Source: Ectopseudomonas composti | Lineage (GTDB): Bacteria > Pseudomonadota > Gammaproteobacteria > Pseudomonadales > Pseudomonadaceae | Direction of reading: 5' to 3' | NCBI RefSeq assembly: GCF_900115475.1 | Contig: NZ_FOWP01000006.1 | Span: 267,298-331,297, forward strand | Length of the DNA stretch: 64,000 nucleotides | Shown here: in pieces, positions 46,945 to 54,869 of the stretch | Position numbering within the stretch: the stretch's first letter is position 1 | Layout: each line of letters starts with the position of its first letter | The notes under the pieces: generated by a model | Database searches by the model: none | What the model saw: only the letters and a program-made list of their open reading frames with translations | What the model was told of the DNA's origin: nothing | Program-made: the position numbers and the translations under genes

Positions 46945-47661
46945 ATGCGCGAAGAAGCGCCACGGGCCGTCACCCTCATCTGCCGTGCGTTACAGGAGCA
47001 GATCGACCGGGGGTTGTTGCTCTCCGGCAGCAAGTTGCCGGCCGAGCGCAAGCTCAGTGAGCTGTTCGATACCACGCGCATCACCCTGCGCGAGGCGCTT
47101 GGTCAGTTGGAGGCTCAAGGGCTGGTCTACCGCGAGGAGCGCCGCGGCTGGTTCGTTTCGCCGCAACGGGTGGCCTACAACCCGCTGGTGCGTACCCACT
47201 TTCATGCCATGGTCGCCGAGCAGGGGCGGGTACCGGCGACCGACGTTCTGAGTGCGCGGCTGATGCCGGCCACCGCACAGATCTGCCAGGTGCTGGAGCT
47301 GCCGGCGCTGTCGAGCGTTTATCAGGTGTGCCGCGCGCGGCGTATCGACGGGCGTCTGGTGCTGTATGTCGAGCACTACCTCAACCCGGCCTACTTCCCT
47401 GGCATTCTCGAATTCGACCTGACCCGCTCGCTGACCGACCTCTATGCCAGCGAATACGGCATTCACTATGGTCGCGTGCGTTTCGACATGGTGCCCACTG
47501 CGCTACATGCCGAGGCCGCTGCCAGCCTGCGGGTCGCACCGGGTAGCCCGGCATTGCGCATCACCCGCGTCAACCGCGACCAGCACGGGCGCATCATCGA
47601 TTGCGACCTGGAGTTCTGGCGCCACGACGCCATTCACGTCAGCGTGGAAGTCCCCGACTAG
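46945..47661 (+). CDS. GntR-family regulator with UTRA domain
   Basis: A 238-residue HutC/PhnF-type regulator: winged HTH about residues 10-70 (LSELFDTTRITLREALGQLE) and UTRA ligand domain about 85-235. An upstream in-frame TTG exists, but GGGGA is better spaced to the ATG at 46945. Divergent from the ABC operon, so its probable repressor/inducer sensor. UTRA domains of this group often sense phosphonates or sugar-like effectors. Confidence 0.9.
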   Translation: MREEAPRAVTLICRALQEQIDRGLLLSGSKLPAERKLSELFDTTRITLREALGQLEAQGLVYREERRGWFVSPQRVAYNPLVRTHFHAMVAEQGRVPATDVLSARLMPATAQICQVLELPALSSVYQVCRARRIDGRLVLYVEHYLNPAYFPGILEFDLTRSLTDLYASEYGIHYGRVRFDMVPTALHAEAAASLRVAPGSPALRITRVNRDQHGRIIDCDLEFWRHDAIHVSVEVPD

Positions 47662-47834
47662 GGGCGCTGCGCGGCTGCCTTCAACTCGCTCGTGTGCAAG
47701 GAGGGCCTGGGAGGCCGGTGCGCACGAAGCCCCCTACCGTTCGTCGGCTTTGGCGATGTTTTTTCGGCCAATGTCGAAATGCACTCGCCGCGTTCGACTA
47801 TCCAGTATCCACCGCCAAGGAACTGGAGCGCGCC

Positions 47835-48197
47835 ATGAAATACCTCTGTCTCGTTTATGCCAACGAACAGGAGCTACACAGCTCCCCCGACAGCCCGCAC
47901 GACAGCGAGTGTCACGCCTACGCCCAGCGCGTGCAGGAGAGCGGACGCATGCTCGCCGCCGAGGCGTTGCAGTCGGTGCAGACCGCCACCACGGTGCGCA
48001 TGCGCGGCGGCAAACTGGCCATCACCGATGGCCCCTTCGCTGAAACCAAGGAGCAGCTCGCCGGCTTCTATCTGATCGAGGCCCGTGATCTTAACGAGGC
48101 CATCCAGCTCGCCGGTCATATTCCCGCCGCCCGTGTCGGCAGCGTGGAGGTGCGGCCGGTTCGCCAACTGGATGTCGACCCGGCTGCCCAGTCCTGA
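47835..48197 (+). CDS. YciI-family (DGPF) protein
   Basis: A 120-residue YCII-fold protein with the family motif ITDGPFAETKEQLAGFY and conserved His/Asp positions. Proteins of this type frequently sit next to ECF sigma or DUF899 genes. Enzymatic role unknown. First gene of a three-gene cluster with DUF899 (28-base gap) and the SnoaL-like gene. Confidence 0.8.
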   Translation: MKYLCLVYANEQELHSSPDSPHDSECHAYAQRVQESGRMLAAEALQSVQTATTVRMRGGKLAITDGPFAETKEQLAGFYLIEARDLNEAIQLAGHIPAARVGSVEVRPVRQLDVDPAAQS

Positions 48198-48225
48198 GCC
48201 GCCATCGTTCATCGGGAGAGTTCTT

Positions 48226-49008
48226 ATGGACCGTCGCTACATCCCCGAGGTCGCCACGCGTGAGCAGTGGCTGGCCGCGCGCAAGACATTGCTCGAACAG
48301 GAAAAGGCGCTGACCCGCCAGCGTGATGCGCTCAACCGCACCCGTCGAACCTTGCCCATGGTGTTGGTGGAAGAGGACTACCGTTTTCAGGGGCCGCAAG
48401 GTGAAGTCGGCCTGGAGGCCTTGTTCGACGGGCGCAGCCAGTTGATCGTCTACCACTTCATGTATCACATGGACCGTGGCGAAGGCTGCGACGGTTGTTC
48501 CTGCCTAGTGGACAACATCGGCCACCAGTCCCACCTGCACGCCCGTGATACCAACCTGGTGCTGGTCTCGCGGGCGCCGCTGGCCGATCTGCAAGCCTTC
48601 AAGCAGCGCATGGGCTGGACGCTGCCCTGGTACAGCTCGTACGGCTGCCGCTTCAACTACGACTACCACGCCACCACCGACGAACAGGTCGCGCCGGTCG
48701 AATACAACTACCGCGACAAGGACGAACTGCAGCGTCTGGGCCTGAACTACCACGTACAGGGCGAGCAGCCCGGTGTCAGCGTGTTCCTGCGCGACGCAGG
48801 GCGCATCTATCACACCTATTCCACCTATGGCCGAGGCGTGGAGATGCTGATGAGCAGCTTCCATTTCCTCGACTTCACGCCTTTTGGCCGCAGCGAGGGT
48901 TGGGACGGCATGCCCGACCTAGACGGCAAGGAGCTCAACTGGACGCGCCTGCACGATGAGTACGAACAGCGCGCGCCCAGCAACGATTGCTGTGGCCACA
49001 AGGCCTGA
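48226..49008 (+). CDS. DUF899 family thioredoxin-like protein
   Basis: A 260-residue protein with the DUF899 signatures YHFMYHMDRGEGCDGCSCLV (CDGCSC cysteines) and the late SSFHFLDFTPFGR. Likely a dithiol/disulfide redox protein, with no signal peptide. GGGAGAG lies ahead of the start. No family substrate is established. Confidence 0.85.
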   Translation: MDRRYIPEVATREQWLAARKTLLEQEKALTRQRDALNRTRRTLPMVLVEEDYRFQGPQGEVGLEALFDGRSQLIVYHFMYHMDRGEGCDGCSCLVDNIGHQSHLHARDTNLVLVSRAPLADLQAFKQRMGWTLPWYSSYGCRFNYDYHATTDEQVAPVEYNYRDKDELQRLGLNYHVQGEQPGVSVFLRDAGRIYHTYSTYGRGVEMLMSSFHFLDFTPFGRSEGWDGMPDLDGKELNWTRLHDEYEQRAPSNDCCGHKA

Positions 49009-49030
49009 AGCCTAGCGAAGGAGAAACGAT

Positions 49031-49453
49031 ATGAGTCAGCACGAACTGCAAGACGCACTGAACAGCTGGACCGACGCCTGCCGCAGCAAGGATGTGGCGC
49101 GCATCATGAGCCACTACGTGGAAGGCGTGGTTGCCTACGACGCCGTGGGGCCGCTGCGTTTTCAAGGGCGCCCGGCGTATAAGGCGCATTGGCAGGCCTG
49201 CATGGAAATGTGCAGTGGTGAAGGGCGCTTCGAACCGCACGAGCCGACCTTCAGCGCCGATGGCGATCTTGGCGTCACCCACTATCTACTGCACTGCGGC
49301 GGCACCAATGACAAGGGCGAGCTGGAAACCTGCTGGATGCGCGTGACTCAGTGCCTGCGCCGCCAGGGTGGTCGCTGGCTGATCTTTCACGAGCACTTTT
49401 CAGCGCCTTGCGATATGGCAAGCGGCAAAACGCTGTTCGATCTGCAGCCCTGA
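49031..49453 (+). CDS. SnoaL/nuclear-transport-factor-2-like protein
   Basis: A 140-residue cone-fold (ketosteroid-isomerase-like) protein with RSKDVARIMSHYVEGVVAYD and GRWLIFHEHFSAP, the YybH/DUF4440 pattern. Third gene of the YciI-DUF899 cluster; GAAGGAGA precedes the ATG. Converges with the Sel1 lipoprotein gene. Function unknown. Confidence 0.8.
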   Translation: MSQHELQDALNSWTDACRSKDVARIMSHYVEGVVAYDAVGPLRFQGRPAYKAHWQACMEMCSGEGRFEPHEPTFSADGDLGVTHYLLHCGGTNDKGELETCWMRVTQCLRRQGGRWLIFHEHFSAPCDMASGKTLFDLQP

Positions 49454-49469
49454 TCCAGTGCCGTTCGGA

Positions 49470-50006
49470 TCACTGACGACCCAGCGCCGCGCAGGAGGGC
49501 TCGTAGCTCTGCTGGCAAGCACTCTGGTACAGGCGCTGGGCCTGGTCAGGATCACGCGACACGCCGCCTTCGCCACGGCGGTAGAGGTTGCCCAGCACAT
49601 GCTGCGCCATCGGATTGCCGGCTGCCGCTGACTGGTTAAGGTACTTGAGCATGTCGCGCTGGTTGGCGAACTCCGGTGCGTCACGCCCGGTATAGAGGTA
49701 GGCCAGGCTGACCGCAGCCATGGCGTGGCCTTTGTCTGCGGCCTGCTTCCACCAGTATTCGGCCTGCTTGAGGTTCTTCTCCGGCTGACCGACGAAGTAG
49801 CTGCTGCCGAGCTGGAACTGGCTTTCCAGATCACCACGCTGGGCCTGCTGGCGCAGTTGATCCTGTTCGTTCTGGGTGATGGGCTGTTCGACCTGCGGCT
49901 GTTCTTCCGGCGTGGTGGCGTCGGGTTCACGCCCGGCACAGCCTGCCAGCAGCGCGATGGCGAGCAGGACAGTGGTGGCGTGACGCAGGTTGATCGGACT
50001 GGGCAT
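49470..50006 (-). CDS. Sel1-repeat lipoprotein
   Basis: A 178-residue lipoprotein: lipobox LLAGC (Cys about residue 23; +2 Ala, outer-membrane sorting expected), a Gln/Glu/Pro-rich linker, then three Sel1 repeats (AEYWWKQAADKGHAMAAVSL; MLKYLNQSAAAGNPMAQHVL; AQRLYQSACQQSYEPSCAAL). Function unknown. Divergent from the M14 carboxypeptidase gene. Confidence 0.8.
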   Translation of the reverse strand: MPSPINLRHATTVLLAIALLAGCAGREPDATTPEEQPQVEQPITQNEQDQLRQQAQRGDLESQFQLGSSYFVGQPEKNLKQAEYWWKQAADKGHAMAAVSLAYLYTGRDAPEFANQRDMLKYLNQSAAAGNPMAQHVLGNLYRRGEGGVSRDPDQAQRLYQSACQQSYEPSCAALGRQ

Positions 50007-50160
50007 GGCAGTGACTCCGTAGGCGAGAAACAGGGCAAGTCGCTATTAGGCTGACCCTGACCGTCATAGTTCGCTGTCGTTGATCAATCTGTCGCGGTGC
50101 GACTTCACACTCGCGCCATGAGCTGCAATCCTGAGTGCTGATTTCGCTTACGAGGCAGTC

Positions 50161-51288
50161 ATGAAAATCAGCGCGGATTTCGACAGTGGCAATATCCAGG
50201 TCATCGACGCCAGCGACCCGCAGCGCGTCCTGTTGGCCATGCGCCCGGACCTCAACAGCCACCATTTCCAGTGGTTTCACTTTCAGGTCGATGGCCTTGA
50301 GCCTGGTCAGGAGTATGGCTTCAGCCTGACCAATGCCGGGCAGTCGGCCTACAACCGCGCCTGGGCCGGTTACCAGGCCGTGGCCAGTTACGACCAGCAG
50401 GATTGGTTTCGCGTGCCCACCCGTTACCACGACGGTCAGCTGCATTTCGAGTTGCAGGCCGAGCGCGAGTGCGTGTGGTTCGCCTATTTCGAACCTTACC
50501 CACGGGCGCGGCATGAACGCCTGATCGCCAACGCGCTGGAGCGCGGCGCTGAGTTGGTGGCCAGCGGCAGAAGCCTGGAAGGGCGCGACATCCAGCTACT
50601 GCGTATCGGCGGTCAGGCTGGCGCTGCGCGCAAACTGTGGATCATCGCCCAGCAGCATCCCGGCGAACACATGGCCGAGTGGTTCATGGAAGGGCTGATC
50701 GAGCGTCTGCAGAATACGCAGGATGCCGAGGTCGCCGCATTGCTGCGCGAGGCCGAGTTCTATCTGGTGCCGAACATGAACCCGGACGGCGCCTTTCGCG
50801 GTCACCTGCGTACCAATTATGCGGGGCAGGATCTCAATCGTGCCTGGCAGCCGGCCAGCTCCGAGCGCAGCCCCGAAGTGTTGTTCGTGCTACAGCACAT
50901 GCAGCGCATCGGCGTCGACCTGTTCCTCGATATCCATGGCGACGAGGAAATTCCTCATGTATTCACCGCCGGCTGCGAAGGCAATCCGGGCTATACCCCG
51001 CGGCTGGCGGCGCTGGAAGAGGATTTTCGCAGTCGCCTGGTCGGCATCGGTGCCGAGTTCCAGACCCGTTTCGGTTATCCGCGCGATGAGCCAGGCCAGG
51101 CCAACCTGACCCTGGCCTGCAACGCCGTCGGCCAGGCCTTCGATTGTTTATCGTTCACTATCGAGATGCCGTTCAAGGATCACGACGACAGCCCGCAGCC
51201 ACGCACTGGCTGGAATGGCGCACGCTCGCAGAAGCTGGGGCGGGATGTGTTGACGGTGCTGGGGCAGATGATCGGGCGCTTGCGCTGA
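50161..51288 (+). CDS. M14-family zinc carboxypeptidase (cytosolic carboxypeptidase-like)
   Basis: A 375-residue predicted metallocarboxypeptidase. An N-terminal beta domain (about 1-115, ISADFDSGNIQVIDA) precedes the M14 domain. Zinc ligands are in QHPGEHMAEWF (HxxE) and LDIHGDEE (His); the substrate-binding NMNPDGA and Arg region NYAGQDLNRAW and catalytic Glu in FTIEMPFKD are present. No signal peptide. Similar to the bacterial CCP/AGBL group. GAGGCAGTC precedes the ATG. Protein substrate unknown. Confidence 0.88.
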   Translation: MKISADFDSGNIQVIDASDPQRVLLAMRPDLNSHHFQWFHFQVDGLEPGQEYGFSLTNAGQSAYNRAWAGYQAVASYDQQDWFRVPTRYHDGQLHFELQAERECVWFAYFEPYPRARHERLIANALERGAELVASGRSLEGRDIQLLRIGGQAGAARKLWIIAQQHPGEHMAEWFMEGLIERLQNTQDAEVAALLREAEFYLVPNMNPDGAFRGHLRTNYAGQDLNRAWQPASSERSPEVLFVLQHMQRIGVDLFLDIHGDEEIPHVFTAGCEGNPGYTPRLAALEEDFRSRLVGIGAEFQTRFGYPRDEPGQANLTLACNAVGQAFDCLSFTIEMPFKDHDDSPQPRTGWNGARSQKLGRDVLTVLGQMIGRLR

Positions 51289-51320
51289 AACGGGGCGTGC
51301 CGGCTGCTTGCGTGCAAGCC

Positions 51321-51341
51321 GGTGCGCACGGCGCACCCTAC
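51321..51341. repeat. GTAGGGTGCGC repeat, inverse copy
   Basis: Exact 21-base inverse copy of 22984-23004, between the carboxypeptidase gene and the oprD terminator, with a flanking GCAAGCCGG inverted stem. Confidence 0.7.
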
Positions 51342-51379
51342 GGGTTGACGTCGCGCAGGGAGCGTCAAAGTTGGCAGGC

Positions 51380-51405
51380 AAAAAAAGCCCGTCACGAGGA
51401 CGGGC
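51380..51405 (-). terminator. Terminator of the OprD-family gene
   Basis: Stem GCCCGTC/GACGGGC with a loop TCGTG, then seven T on the minus strand. 54 bases past the stop. Confidence 0.85.
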
Positions 51406-51458
51406 GTAAAGTGCCGTTAACACACAGGAGTCAATAGGACGCAGTGATGCGTCCGGTA

Positions 51459-52703
51459 TTACAGAATCGACAGCGGATAGTTGATGATCAGACGGTTCTC
51501 GTGCAGATCGGCACCCACGTCACGACGTAGGTTGGAGTTACGCCAGCGCACGTTGAGGTTCTTCAGCGTGCCTTCCTGGATGGTGTAGGCCAGCTCGGAT
51601 TCACGGCTCCACTCTTCGGCGTCGGTACGCCCGCCGGTGTGGATGTTGGAGCCGCTGGTGTAGCGGTTCATCAGGGTCAGGCCCGGAATTCCGAGGCCGG
51701 CGAAGTTGTAGTCATGACGCACCTGCCAGGAGCGCTCTTCCGGGGCGTCGAAGGCATTGGTGAAACCATCGTTGACCAGGGTGCCGCCGCTGGCGCCGTC
51801 GATACGCATGAACTTGGTATCGCCGCTGAGTTTCTGGTAGGTGACGGTGAAGGTGTTGTTGCCGCGCTTGGCGGACAACGCGCCCTGATACACCTTGTTG
51901 TCCAGATCACCGGCCTTGGCCGCGCCTTCTTCCTTGCCGTTGACGTAGCCGAGGTTGGCGCCCAGCACCCAGTCGCCGACCGGTTGGCTGTGGGTCAGTT
52001 GCACGTAGCTCTGCTTGTAGACGTCTTCCAGGCGCGCGTGCCAGACACCGACCATGGTGTTGTTGCCGTTGAAGCGGTATTCACCACCGCCGAAGTTGAA
52101 GTCATCACCCTCTACGCCACCGAAGGACATCTCTTCACGGCTGGCATCGTTACGCTGGCTGTTCTTCCAGAACTGGCCGCCGTACAGGGTCAGGCCGTCG
52201 ATTTCATTGGACGTGATCTGCGCACCCTGGAAGGTTTGCGGCAGCGAACGGCCATCGTCAGCACGCAGGATCGGCAGCACGGCGAACCACTCGCCGACTT
52301 TCAGTTCGGTCTTGGAAATCTTGGCTTTCGCGGCCACGGCGGTACGACCGAAGTCGTCAGCCTGGCGGCCGTCGTCATGCACGGGCGTCAACTGGCTACC
52401 CGTGGTGCCACGGCCGCCGTCGAGTTTCACCGAGTACAGGCCCAGCACATCGAGGCCGAAACCGACGGTGCCTTCGGTGTAGCCGGAGCGAGCGTCGAGA
52501 ATGAAGCTCTGGGTCCAGCCTTCGGCCTGGCCCTGACCGCCCTGGGTCTGGTTGAGGAAGTTGCGGTTGAAGTAGTAGTTGCGCAGGCCGAGGGTGACCT
52601 TGGCGTCGTCGACGAAGCCGGCAGCGTGCGTGGCGGTCGGCATAACCAGGGCCAGAGCCGTGCTGCCGAGCAGGGCCAATGGAATGATGTTGCGTGCAGT
52701 CAT
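51459..52703 (-). CDS. OprD-family outer membrane porin
   Basis: A 414-residue substrate-specific porin: signal peptide (ending MPTATHAAG), N-terminus GFVDDAKVTLGLRNYYFNR, strands with DARSGYTEGTVGFGLDVLGLY, and a C-terminal ENRLIINYPLSIL. The OprD fold forms 18-strand barrels importing amino acids or organic acids. Substrate unassigned. A GGGAG lies upstream of the start at 52703. A long A/T-rich region separates it from the CHMI-like gene. Confidence 0.9.
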   Translation of the reverse strand: MTARNIIPLALLGSTALALVMPTATHAAGFVDDAKVTLGLRNYYFNRNFLNQTQGGQGQAEGWTQSFILDARSGYTEGTVGFGLDVLGLYSVKLDGGRGTTGSQLTPVHDDGRQADDFGRTAVAAKAKISKTELKVGEWFAVLPILRADDGRSLPQTFQGAQITSNEIDGLTLYGGQFWKNSQRNDASREEMSFGGVEGDDFNFGGGEYRFNGNNTMVGVWHARLEDVYKQSYVQLTHSQPVGDWVLGANLGYVNGKEEGAAKAGDLDNKVYQGALSAKRGNNTFTVTYQKLSGDTKFMRIDGASGGTLVNDGFTNAFDAPEERSWQVRHDYNFAGLGIPGLTLMNRYTSGSNIHTGGRTDAEEWSRESELAYTIQEGTLKNLNVRWRNSNLRRDVGADLHENRLIINYPLSIL

Positions 52704-52964
52704 TGTTGTTGTGCTCCCAGTTTTTGAACGAACCATCCCCTGCTGGTCTGCATCAGGACCTGCATGATGGGAATGTTGTGATTGCCCCGTAGAGGGCGAT
52801 AGCCCGGCCGAACGCGGCCGGTCATTGCTGGTGGCTGACGTCAGCCTCCGGCGAATCCGGTTCTATGGCGTGTGGCGGCGATGGATGCCGAGCAGGCGAG
52901 GGGCTGCTGCGCTGAGGGAGAGGCGAGGGTAGTCATGTCATGGCCCTGATTCTTGTTGTTATCG

Positions 52965-52986
52965 TTGTCATATGTCGTCATACAAC
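52965..52986 (+). promoter_or_regulatory. Operator-like site 1
   Basis: TTGTCATATGTCGTCATACA AC (22 bases) contains a direct GTCATA repeat at 10-base phase bounded by TTGT/ACAA. 262 bases upstream of oprD. Confidence 0.5.
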
Positions 52987-53140
52987 TTGCTGGATTATCG
53001 ACAGCCTTTTTATCGCTTGTCAACGCATGGCTAGACGAAAGTCTGAGTGGATTCTCCCTATTAGGCGGCACTACTGGCGGTGTATCCGGCTATCAGGAAG
53101 GTTTTTGCGCAGGGCAGGTAGGACTTCTGGTATTGAAATT

Positions 53141-53162
53141 GTTGTGTGATAACGTATGACAA
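53141..53162 (-). promoter_or_regulatory. Operator-like site 2
   Basis: Inverse-oriented copy of site 1, 18 of 22 positions identical (TTGTCATACGTTATCACACA AC). Ends 25 bases before the CHMI-like gene, over its probable promoter. Confidence 0.5.
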
Positions 53163-53187
53163 ATTCACTTACATCAAGGGTTTATTC

Positions 53188-53541
53188 ATGCCGCATTGCC
53201 TGATCGAAGCCGCCCGCGAGGTGAGTGAGCTAATCAATCCGCAGGAGCTGGTGCAGCTGGTGCATGACCAGGCAGCTGAGTCGGGGCTGTTCCAGCCCGG
53301 CGAGGTGAAGGTGCGTTTGAGCCTGTACGAGCACCACTGCGTAGGTGGAGAGCCGGGGTCGTTCGTGCACCTGATTTTCTACGTGCTGGCCGGGCGCAGC
53401 GATGACGACAAGCGGGCGCTGTCGCGGCGTATAGTGCGTGCACTGGTGCAACGCCTGCCGCAGGTGCCGGCGATTTCCCTGGACGTACGCGACATCCGTC
53501 GCGAGGTGTTCAGCAACAGGCGCAACTGCCTGGACGATTAA
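53188..53541 (+). CDS. 5-carboxymethyl-2-hydroxymuconate delta-isomerase-like protein
   Basis: A 117-residue tautomerase-superfamily protein. After Met removal the N-terminal Pro ([12 protein letters not shown]) would be the catalytic base, and [30 protein letters not shown] and [14 protein letters not shown] follow the CHMI pattern. In homoprotocatechuate degradation this enzyme isomerises CHM. No other hpa gene lies here, so the context does not confirm that pathway. Its stop overlaps the convergent soxR by 4 bases. Confidence 0.75.
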   Translation: MPHCLIEAAREVSELINPQELVQLVHDQAAESGLFQPGEVKVRLSLYEHHCVGGEPGSFVHLIFYVLAGRSDDDKRALSRRIVRALVQRLPQVPAISLDVRDIRREVFSNRRNCLDD

Positions 53542-53996
53542 TCCGTCTCCAGTAAACGCGCCCCTGCACCTTGCTCGCCGAGTTCGTCGCTGGGGTTGCG
53601 CAGCGGGCAGTCCTGCATCGACAGGCAACCGCAACCGATACACCCGGTGAGCTGGTCGCGCAGTCGCGTCATTTGCTCGATGCGCGCGTCCAGATCGCGT
53701 TGCCACTGCGCCGACAGTTGCTGCCAGTCCGCGGCAGTAGGGGTGTGATCGCAGGGCAGCGTGCTCAGCGCCGCACCGATATCGGCCAGTGGAATACCCA
53801 GGCGCTGCGCTACCTTGATCAGCGCTACGCGGCGCAGTACATCACGTCGATAACGCCGTTGATTGCCGGCATTGCGCTGGCTGTGGATCAAGCCCTTGGC
53901 TTCGTAGAAATGCAGGGTGGAAACCGCCACGCCGCTACGTTCGGCAACCTGGCCGACACTCAGTGGACGCTCGTGAAAGGCGCGGTGCATGTCCAT
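53538..53996 (-). CDS. soxR: Redox-sensitive regulator SoxR
   Basis: MerR-family activator of 152 residues with an HTH ([21 protein letters not shown]), a coiled-coil dimer helix and the four cysteines of the 2Fe-2S cluster in [14 protein letters not shown]. Responds to redox-cycling agents. AGGA precedes the start at 53996. Divergent from an FMN reductase gene across an 18-base SoxR palindrome. Confidence 0.95.
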   Translation of the reverse strand: MDMHRAFHERPLSVGQVAERSGVAVSTLHFYEAKGLIHSQRNAGNQRRYRRDVLRRVALIKVAQRLGIPLADIGAALSTLPCDHTPTAADWQQLSAQWQRDLDARIEQMTRLRDQLTGCIGCGCLSMQDCPLRNPSDELGEQGAGARLLETD

Positions 53997-54008
53997 GACA
54001 AATTCCTG

Positions 54009-54039
54009 TTGACCTCAAGTTAAGTTGAGGTTTTACCCT
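54009..54039 (+). promoter_or_regulatory. SoxR box and MerR-type promoter
   Basis: -35 TTGACC (54009-54014), a 19-base spacer and -10 TACCCT (54034-54039). The near-palindrome CCTCAAGTTAAGTTGAGG at 54013-54030 fills the spacer, the textbook SoxR arrangement, facing the FMN reductase gene. Confidence 0.8.
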
Positions 54040-54074
54040 CGCTGGTCTTGATCGACAACACCGAGGGCAATTCC

Positions 54075-54653
54075 ATGCAGGACCGCATCCGACTGGTACT
54101 GATTTACGGCAGCGTGCGTGAAGAGCGTTTCTGCGACCAGGTGGTGGCCTGGGCGCGCGAACAGATCGAGCAGCGCAGCGAGTTCGAGCTGAGTCTGGTC
54201 GACCCGGCCGTGATGTTCCGCCAGCCCGGCGAGGAGCAGGCGCTTGCCGAGCAACGCCATCAGTCGCTGCAGCAATTGCTGCGCGCCGATGCCTTTCTGA
54301 TCGTCACCCCGGAGTACAACCACGGCTATCCGGCGGCGCTCAAGCAGTTCATCGACGAGGTGCCGGCCTCCTGGGGCGCGCGGCCGGTGGGGTTCGTCAG
54401 TTACGGCGGGGTATCCGGTGGGCTGCGCGCAGTGGAGCAGTTGCGTCAGGTGCTGGCGGAGTTGCATGCAATGACGGTGCGCGGCTCGGTGAGTTTCACC
54501 AATGCCTGGGAGCAGTTCGATGACCAGGGCCAGTTGAGCGAACCACGGCACGCCAATTCGGCGTTGGCGCATACGCTGGTGCAGTTGAACTGGTGGGCGC
54601 AGACGCTGCGCGCCGGGCGCGAGCGGGTGCCCTATGAGCGGATCAGGGGCTAG
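54075..54653 (+). CDS. NAD(P)H-dependent FMN reductase, flavodoxin-like
   Basis: A 192-residue flavodoxin-fold reductase. The phosphate loop IYGSVREERFCDQV and the FMN motif TPEYNHGYPAALKQFIDEV are family hallmarks. GAGGGC lies upstream of the ATG at 54075. Located behind the SoxR promoter, so probably induced by redox-cycling compounds; this pairing suggests a role in quinone or phenazine-type stress. Confidence 0.88.
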   Translation: MQDRIRLVLIYGSVREERFCDQVVAWAREQIEQRSEFELSLVDPAVMFRQPGEEQALAEQRHQSLQQLLRADAFLIVTPEYNHGYPAALKQFIDEVPASWGARPVGFVSYGGVSGGLRAVEQLRQVLAELHAMTVRGSVSFTNAWEQFDDQGQLSEPRHANSALAHTLVQLNWWAQTLRAGRERVPYERIRG

Positions 54654-54660
54654 AAACGAT

Positions 54661-54715
54661 GTAGCCCGGATGCGATCCGGGAGCTTTTGAGGGCATCCCC
54701 GGACTGCATCCGGGC
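54661..54715. repeat. REP pair, GTAGCCCGGAT family
   Basis: Inverted copies of the family seen at 1152-1213. Confidence 0.8.
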
Positions 54716-54757
54716 GCGAAGTTACGGCTTTGCGTGTTTCTTGCCCTCTCCCCCAAC

Positions 54758-54781
54758 CCCTCTCCCATAAATGGGAGAGGG
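54758..54781. repeat. CCCTCTCCCAT hairpin repeat
   Basis: Stem identical to that at 19413-19438 with an AAA loop, downstream of gcvT (convergent with the FMN reductase). Possibly a terminator for both sides. Confidence 0.6.
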
Positions 54782-54869
54782 TAGCAGGGCACTGGCACCG
54801 GATCTTTTTGCGTATTTCGATAGATTCTCCGCGAGGCGCGCCTGTGACAGAGTCGAACTACGTCGCGAA

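Larger units (their letters stand above)
52704..53187. other. 484-base intergenic region with paired operator-like sites
   Basis: No gene supported. It contains the two 22-base near-identical sites described separately, an A/T-rich stretch at 52930-53020, and the oprD promoter. Short frames at 52940-53159 lack ribosome sites. Confidence 0.6.

Noticed and set aside
52953..53159. Hydrophobic 68-codon frame between oprD and the CHMI-like gene
   Set aside because: No ribosome site, starts within an operator-like site and overlaps the second one; more likely regulatory DNA.
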